DNA of 64,000 nt from Ophiura sarsii (taxonomy: Eukaryota; Echinodermata; Ophiuroidea; Amphilepidida; Ophiuridae), in the NCBI GenBank assembly GCA_035610835.1, contig CM069442.1:30457798-30521797 (forward strand). The letters run 5' to 3'. Positions 44,756-53,300 of the stretch are shown one piece after another (positions within the stretch are counted from its first letter, which is position 1; every line of letters begins with the position of its first letter). Under the pieces are notes generated by a model. The model was not told where the DNA came from, searched no databases, and saw nothing but the letters and a program-made list of their open reading frames with translations. Position numbers and translations under genes: made by a program.

Positions 44756-47700
44756 CTACAAAGGAGGGAAAAGAACAAAATGTACAGAAAAGTTTTAAAC
44801 ACCAACATTTTTGATTGAATATGGATTATTGTTGTACGACACATGATTTAGGCAATATTGAAAATGAGATGTTTTTTAATGATGGGAACCAATTTCTGCT
44901 TTTCTTGTTGTATAGGAACAGAAATGACTAGCAGCAGGGCTGCCAACATTTCATCGTTTGCATCACATACGTGCTATTCAATACACGGTTTATTTGACGC
45001 ATTGTTCGATTTGACTTTAATAAATCTAAATAATGGCTCAATCAATGTCCATAAAAAGGTATCGATATTAAGAAATTCAAGAAAATAAGAATAATAAGGT
45101 TTTTATTTTGGTGAAATCTGTATGCTTATCCAGGCAGTAACCAAGGGGATGCCTTTACCCCCCACCCTTCCAAAAAAGTATTTAAACTTGACTTTAGTGA
45201 GAGTCTGTGGATTTTCTTCCAGTCAAGTGGTGTTTTTTTTCTCTCTTTCGAGATACGACTATGCGCGAGAATAGGTTCTTGGATTCTTGACTTTCTAATC
45301 CCGGTACCCTCACCCCTGGGTCGTTTTCACGTTAGTTTTTTTCATTTACCATGGGATCATCTGAATCTGTGCGAGAATAGGTTCTTGGATTCTCGTCTTT
45401 CTACCCCCGGTACCCTCGCCCCCTGGGTCGTTTTCACATTGGTTCTTTCACTTACCTCGGGATCATCTGAATTTACGTGAGGATAGGTTCTTGGATTCTT
45501 GTCTTTCTAAACCCCCGGTACCCTCACCCCCTGGGTCGTTTTCACGTTGGATCTTTCACTTACCTTGGGATTATCTGAATCTACGTGAGGATAGGTTCTT
45601 GGATTCTTGTCTTTCTAAACCCCCGGTACCCTCACCCCCTGGGTCGTTTTCACGTTGGATCTTTCACTTACCACGCAACTCTACTGCCTAGAATCTGCGC
45701 GAGAATAGGTTCTTGGATTCTTGTCTTTCTAACCCCGGTACCCTCACCCCTGGGTCGTTTCACGTTGGTTCTTTCACTTACCTTGGGATTATCTGAATCT
45801 GCGTGAGGATAGGTTCTTGGAATCTTGTCTTTCTAACCCCGGTACCCTCACCCCCTGGGTCGTTTTCATGTTGGTTCTTTCACTTACCTTGGGATTATCT
45901 GAATCTACGGGAGGATAGGTTCTTGAATTCTCGTCTTTCTAACCCTGGAACCTTCACCCCCTGGGTCGTTTCCACGTTGGTTCTTTCACTTACCACGCAA
46001 CTCTACCGCCTAGAATCTGCGTTAGGATAGGTTTTTGGATTCTTGTCTTTCTAACCCCGGTACCCTCGCCCCCTGGGTCATTTTCACGTTGGTTCTTTCA
46101 CTTACCTTGGGATCATCTGGAATATCCAATACTTTTGCCATGTCACCAACCATCCGTTGATACAACTCTTTCTCAGACTGCCTCATCTCTGCTTGCCTTG
46201 CAGTCAGCTTGGATAACTCCTGGTGGATAGTCTGTGTAATAGGATAAGAAAGAGACTGATTCATTTATGATGTAGCATCAGATTAATATCAAAGAGTGCC
46301 CTCAAGTTGTATTCATTCTTGGGAGTACTAATGTTTGTTTTTTCCAAAGGGAGACTGATAAAGTGCACGGAGACTCTGTACTATTCATGGATTGGGAAAA
46401 TATTACGACAGCGTCAAGTAAATGTCTTGGGTGGAGTTGGGCTCAAAACTCATTACTTAAATGTGTACGTGTATTTAATGCAATTTCAGCGGAAGTTTGG
46501 AGGATTGAGTAAGCAATAGTGTTGACTGGAACATTTCGGTGTATAAACATGATCAATAAAATTCACCGTAAATTCTTGAAATAGTTGATCACAACCCTAA
46601 AATAATTGAATGTTATGCTGTTATGCTAAATATACACACACACATTTAATTTTGTGTGTTGGTGTCATTGATGCTCTGCATGCATAGTATAATAATAATG
46701 GAGGCTGAAAAATTTCCGATTGGAATGGATGCCTAAGCTGACTGGGGGCATATATCGTGACTATGCCTCCTTCCCCACCACCCCCGTAGTGCCGCCACTG
46801 TCTAGTATGAATAGACCAAAACCCTATATAATACGTCATGCAAATGCCACTGTGCCCAATAGAGTACCATGACATTGACCATTTATTGACTCCAGTGGCG
46901 TAGCTCAGGGGGGGCAGGGGGCAATTTGTGCCCCCGCCCCCACCCCTCTAAAAAAAAAAAAGGTGAGAAAAAAAGGAAATAGGAAAAAATTGAGAAAAAA
47001 GATCGAGGTTATTAGCCAAATAGAAGGCAAAATTGTAAATGTAGTACATTGACTGTGCGATATTTTTGGACTGTGCGAAATTTTTTGAGCTCACCCCCCC
47101 CCCCCCCCCCCCACTTACGTGAAAGTGACTAGAATTTTTTTTGGGGCAACCTTTTACGAAAATTTTAGAAATCTTGCCCCCCCTGAAAAAAAATCCTAGC
47201 TACGCCACTGATTGACTCAACTTACCTTATTGGCTGGTTCAAGAGCAAGGGCTTCTTTCATAATAGTAACTGCTTCTTTGTATTCACCTTGTGTAGCTAG
47301 CACCTGCAACAAATGCATCCAGAAGTTAAAATCATTCTGATATATCTATTTCTCTAACTCATTGCAGATTGTGATATGTGACCAGTCACATCAAAAGGGA
47401 CTTTTGCCGTAATATGGATTTTAAGAGATAATTTTGTCTAGGCTGACAAACTTGTGGACATGCCATCTCTTAGATGGTGCCTAAAGTTTGGGAGGTGAAA
47501 GAAATTAAGAAGTTATGTAAAGATATTTAAAAATTCAGCAACCCTCTGTTGCCATGTGTTTGAAACAGCTGAATTACATTCTACTTGGCTACAACTCATT
47601 GATAACCTAGCTGATCTAAGTTGTCGTCAGAATGCTTTGCCTCTTTTGAGCGTAATTACATCATTTATTTCGTGTTGAGCGCTGACCGCGGTGTGTGGTA

Positions 47701-50354
47701 GCTGTGGTAATTGATGACATGCGCAATGGTTACCATCTACGGACCGCCAACATTTCGCATAATTTTATTTACAGCTCGAGTATACTTCTAGTAAAGGATT
47801 CTGAAAGCTACTATACTACATTACATATTAGCTTACCTTTCCTTTTCTAAATAAAGCCTTGACATTTTTGGGTTGTAAATCTAACACTGCATTACATGAT
47901 TTCAGAGCAGCATTAGGGGCTTCAACCTGATGGGAAAAATAGTGAGATATAAAAAAGAAGTTTGTGATTTAAAAGTTAATCTTTCAATCTCAAAGTAGAA
48001 AAGTTCTCTGTCTGGGGTTTTGGGGCCCAGGGTGTGATGTAGGCCCTAGTTAGTACACAAAATATGCTGGAACTTGGATGATGTGGGGTTTTTGGGAAAG
48101 GGGTTGGGGGGGGGGGGGGGGGAGACAAATATTTCGCTGGACAGCATCTTGGTTCCAAGTCCCAAATCAAATTCAGGAGTTAAATAGGGTCTTTGTTAAT
48201 CCCTTAATTTGTTTGCCTCTGAGGGTCAAGGTCAAACTCATGTAATCAGAAAACCAAATTCAAATAATATCAATACTATTGCAAATTAATTATAGTGTGT
48301 AATGCCATATGTATGGGTAGAATATCATATTTTTTTATGTAGGAACTAGATGTATAGTTTTGGGAGTTATGAGCATGTTTCTAACCGGGTTAGTTACTTT
48401 GTTGAGGATTATTCAATTGTATACAAAATATAAATATGTTTTACCTTGAGTTGTGCAGCTGCCAAGTTATTATAACATTTAATGTTGAGTTCATCTACGG
48501 TTTTCTTGGAATCTTCTCCCAGAGAGATGAGCTTTGAATTGAATTAAAACATATATCAATGTAAAAATAATAACATAATCATGATAATAGCTTGAGGAAA
48601 ATGTAGAAAATATATTTGTTTTAACTCAGAAAATAATGCAAATCATGAAATAAAAATCTGTAAAGAAAAACAACAATTATATAATTACCCTTTTCAAACT
48701 TTTTCAATCATGTAAACTCAAGAATGGGGGAGAAACAATCTGGGGGGAAAGAGCAAACATTGAGTGGGGTAAGATGCACTCGAAAATGTTGAAATGTTAA
48801 AATTGCCTGTAATTTGCTTAATTTGATCTGACATTAGTAAATTCAGACCAACTACATTATGAAGAGCTATGTTCCAAAAGGAATCAACTCCATATAAGTG
48901 AAATAGGAGAAGTTTTTCAAATTAAGGATGTTGCACTTCTTTGATTATGCTAATTTTCTGCCATATGAAAGATACCATACGTGTTAGCTTCAAAACAGGT
49001 TTGATTTCATTTTTTGATTTCACTGTATTTCCTACATCATTCTTTATTTTCGGAAACTAGTGGAGTTGATCCCTTTCGGAACATTAATGTTTCGACCAAT
49101 TTTTAAAAACCACTTTACTAAACAATCGTTATTTACAATTAAGGTACCCCTGAAAGACATCATCAAATCACATTGAAAACAGAAAACTGCATCTAAATAC
49201 CTCTTCAACTTTTTAAATTATGAAATTTTGTTTTTTGAAAAACTGAAAATTTTGACAATTTGGCACATTTTTTGAAATAACAACACTGCTGTTTGTGTGC
49301 AATTTTAAAAACTATTATCCCATATATTTTACGTTTTGTTCATTGCATATCATTAAGGACATTCTATCAATGTTTTACCATGATAAAAGAACCATACTTC
49401 TACCATTTTGGCTTACAAAATAGTGAATTATATTAAAATTTCCGGAAAATTACGGAAATTACCGGATATTTCCAGATATTACAGAGGGCCATAACTTTTG
49501 ACCCGAACATGCTAAAGATGTAGAACAAAGTTTAAAAGATGTATTTCGTAACTCTCTTTCATGTTCTGCACCTAACTCAATTTCCACAAAAAGTGGAGTT
49601 GATTACTTTGGAATAGAGCTTTTCATATACAGGCAAGTCAGAAAGAACGGGCACTTTTTTAGAGAAAGCGCCACATAAATAGCTGCCTGTATATATAGAA
49701 ATCAATGATAGCGCTACAAAGACCACATATTTTGAATTCGAATATTGCGTCATAGTGTTACAACAACCTTTGAGTAGAACCCGGTATTTTTAAGTCAATC
49801 CAAGGAATGGCAATAGCAAACAGTATTGCTGGGTGGCTGATCAGTGATGCCAACCAATGAAACTAGAGAGAGAGACATAAAAAGGCACATAAATGTTCAA
49901 AATCTTAAAATTACTAGAAATCATTAGAACTGGAATTATGAGTAATTAAGCCTGGATTCAAGGGGGGGGGGGGGGTGGGGGGGGGGGGGGGGTGAAAAGG
50001 GGCATTTCAGCTAATTCAGAATGCGAAACCTCATTAAGGAATGGCTTGATATAATTCGACTATCCTGTGGATTGGTTTCAAAAGTTGGGGCTTTACTCAA
50101 ATTAGTGTAGCATGATAATGCAATTGTCGATTTTTAAAATTCTTCTTTTGAATGAAAGCCGAATTATAGGTCTTTATAGTGCTGAATTGGTTTTGAATAT
50201 GCACGCATACATTATATGTGACGCCTTTGTGAAAAAAGTGCCCGTTCTTTTTGACTCTCCCTGTATAAGATCATTTTCAAGAATGTTTACATTGCAAGTC
50301 AACTTTTTTGATTGTTTGGGGACATAATGTGGTGGGCTTGCGCTGATGGGGGTG

Positions 50355-50385
<31 letters not shown>

Positions 50386-53300
50386 AGGGGGTAAGGATTG
50401 TGACTAATAAGACATTCCAATTATTGTTGGAAGAATCTTTGTCCTGTGAACCTCATCAAAATCACACTATGGCACTGTTGCCAATGACATGCCTTGCTTA
50501 AAACATATAACTCAATACTACAGATATAGCAAACTTACCTTGATTTGCTTTAAGATATCTAAGGCTCTGAAAATCAAACAAACCACAAACAATATTAAAA
50601 TCAGTGCCGAAAAACAAACACGGATAGGAGACCCCGCACTTAGAACCCTGTCCCACTGACTTGCCCATCATCCCACACTGAAGAATGTAAAATCAAATGT
50701 GGTTATCAATAGGTAACAAGACATAAATAGGCCTTATTTGATAGTATGATTTCCCCCTACCATTTCTGTGCTCCCCCCCCCCCCCCCCCCCACTCTAATG
50801 AAAAAGTCTAGTTATGACACTATTTAAACTGTTGATGATAATCTACTATTCGGAAGAATACATTACGACAAAGGTATACATTAAGTGATATATTTACAAA
50901 TATAAATCAGTCTCTGATCACCTGCATGTGTTTTCACACAAATTAATAGCTTTATCATTTCTCTTTTCTACGTAGACTGTTAGGCCAAACAAAGGAGTTT
51001 TTTTGTTGTTGCTAATATCCAAGCTTCAGCGAACTTGTTAAATTTTCTTTCTTCAAAAAAAAAAAAATAAAAAAATAAAAAATAAAATAAAAAATAAAAA
51101 AATAAAAAAAAAAAAAAAAATTCTAAAAAAAGAAGAAGTTTTTTTTAGGCCTCAGCGCATAGACCTACATGGCGTAGCTCATTTCACATACCAATGCGGG
51201 CGGGCTTCTGAGACAGACAGATCTTCTTTGTTTGGCCTTAAGATATGATATTTTGTGGATTACTTACTTTGAATATGAGTTGATTGCATTGGAGTAGTCT
51301 TTCCTGGAATATAATTCATTGCCGTGATCCCTTTTCTTATCTCTGAAAAACAAGCAAACAACAAATGACAACGCTTGGGGGAGGTCGTCTCAATCTAACT
51401 CATTTACTCATGGAACGAAAGTGGCATGCTTTATGGATGTTGTTAGGATACCTCTGTCATGGCTACCAGATGAAGAGGTATTCACCCGAAGGACCCACAA
51501 AATTAAGCTCATTTGGTTCCACCACCAGTGCCCCCCGTTTGATCTCACACTGCTTGTCAGTTGCTTGCTGAGAGGATGGGTAACAAATGTTGTTTAGAAA
51601 TGAGTTGCTGTGACAGGGATCATAAAAGGTAAGTCATCTTATCACCTTCCTTAAAAAAATTGTTGGGAGCCATGCCTTTCTCCAAGAGCCAACAATGTTT
51701 GCTGCAAATATTTTAAAACATTAACTACTACAACTAGACCAATTTTGTTGTGTCTCAAAAATCAGGGTCGCAATTTTTTTTTTTAAAGATTTTAAATTTT
51801 ACCCAATTTGTCAAAATATTACTATTTTCTGCTTGAAATGAATAAGTTTACTTGAATAGATTGGTTTTAAACTATTATCACGCTACATGTAGAAACATTA
51901 GTTAAATTGACATTTACCAATTTTGTTCTTGTCATGAACCACGGGCTGTCAGTAATATCAGCAAATAATCCAAAAAAAATCAACCGACCAACCCAACTTA
52001 AAGATTTTTGCACTTGAGGGCAACACATACAACAATTTTTATTTGTTTGGTCCTGTACTTACGCCATTTGACAGCTTTCCTCCAATGGCAGCATTGCTAT
52101 ATCGGGTTTATCCTCAACTTTCATCAGTTCTAAATCATATATGATTTCACTGTTGGCTGGAATGTCATTGGGTCTGCAAAAAATAGATAATTGAATATTA
52201 ATTTGAATAAATGGAAATTCAAAATGTCTGTTTCAAATGTTTGACTGTTCTCAAAAGCATTGTCTACATTCTTGTTTTTGACAATTAAACTATCAGGGGA
52301 GAAAAACTAGTCAATTTTGTTTGGAGAAAATCACTCTTCACCAGTGCCGGTGATCGAACCCGGGCTGCCGGCATGAAAGTCGGACCACTAACTGTATGCG
52401 CTAATGGAGGAGCTCGAAAAAGTTAACTTTGACAGCCTGTCGAAATCGTGCCACGAGATAGAACCGTCAAACATGCAGTACCAGCAGCTATTCGTTGCAG
52501 CGATTTGTGGCTTTGAATATGCTCCAAAATGTGTTAAAATATACGTCTCAAATTAGTTTGCTTCATAAGTCACAGACAAGTCAGGCAAATGCCCTTTTTG
52601 CAGTTTTTTTACTTGGGGCTAAAATTCCAAAATTGATATTCTTTTTGTTTGTTTCTTATTTAGTCTTTGGATTTTTAGAAAAGGGATACTCGGTAAGTAC
52701 TAGAATTTATCCTTGCCCAGCTGCCCAGGGCACCATTAACCTTGACTACCCCATTGCACAGACGTACCTTCCTACTTCTCCATATGCAAATCTTGGTTTA
52801 GTTTCTACGAGTGCTTGCTCTCCTACTTCCATTAATGCTATTGCCAAATCCCAAGCTAAATGATTAAGAGGAAAAGAAAAAAACACCACAATTATTACAT
52901 TAAAAGTCATTCATAACATTTAAATTATCTAAATTAATATAGTAAATGGTTTGCCCACAAATTAGGATTGCTCAAATAACCATGGTCGTTTTGATTACTA
53001 GGACTACAGTCGCAATGTAAATGTTTATAGCTCGGGAGATGGGTTGGAGGGTGGGTAAATGTAATATATGTTGAGAGGATCTTGAACAGTCTTTTCATTT
53101 GGAAAGGACTAACTGTAAAACCACTTAATTTAGCATTTAATTTTACGAATACATGTACCTCAAATTCACGAAATTAAATCCCCGTGAAATATACATGGTC
53201 ATGCATATAATATGAGTCAAATTTTGGAATCCGAAAATTAAATCCTCATGAAAATGTTGGTTTTTCGGTAATTCGTGAAATAAAGAACCTGCAAATTTTA

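Noticed and set aside
45491..46030. Repetitive frames with FLNPRYPHPLGRF-like units
   Set aside because: They are the ~107-bp minisatellite in the FKBP8 intron, read on the strand opposite to the gene.
46700..46810. Second hAT-like element with CAGTGGCGGCACTAC end
   Set aside because: Only one end is visible and no matching inverted end or 8-bp duplication could be found nearby.
52495..52863. 122-codon + strand frame overlapping FKBP8 exon 2
   Set aside because: The - strand of its 3' third is a well-supported FKBP8 exon; the rest has no family features.
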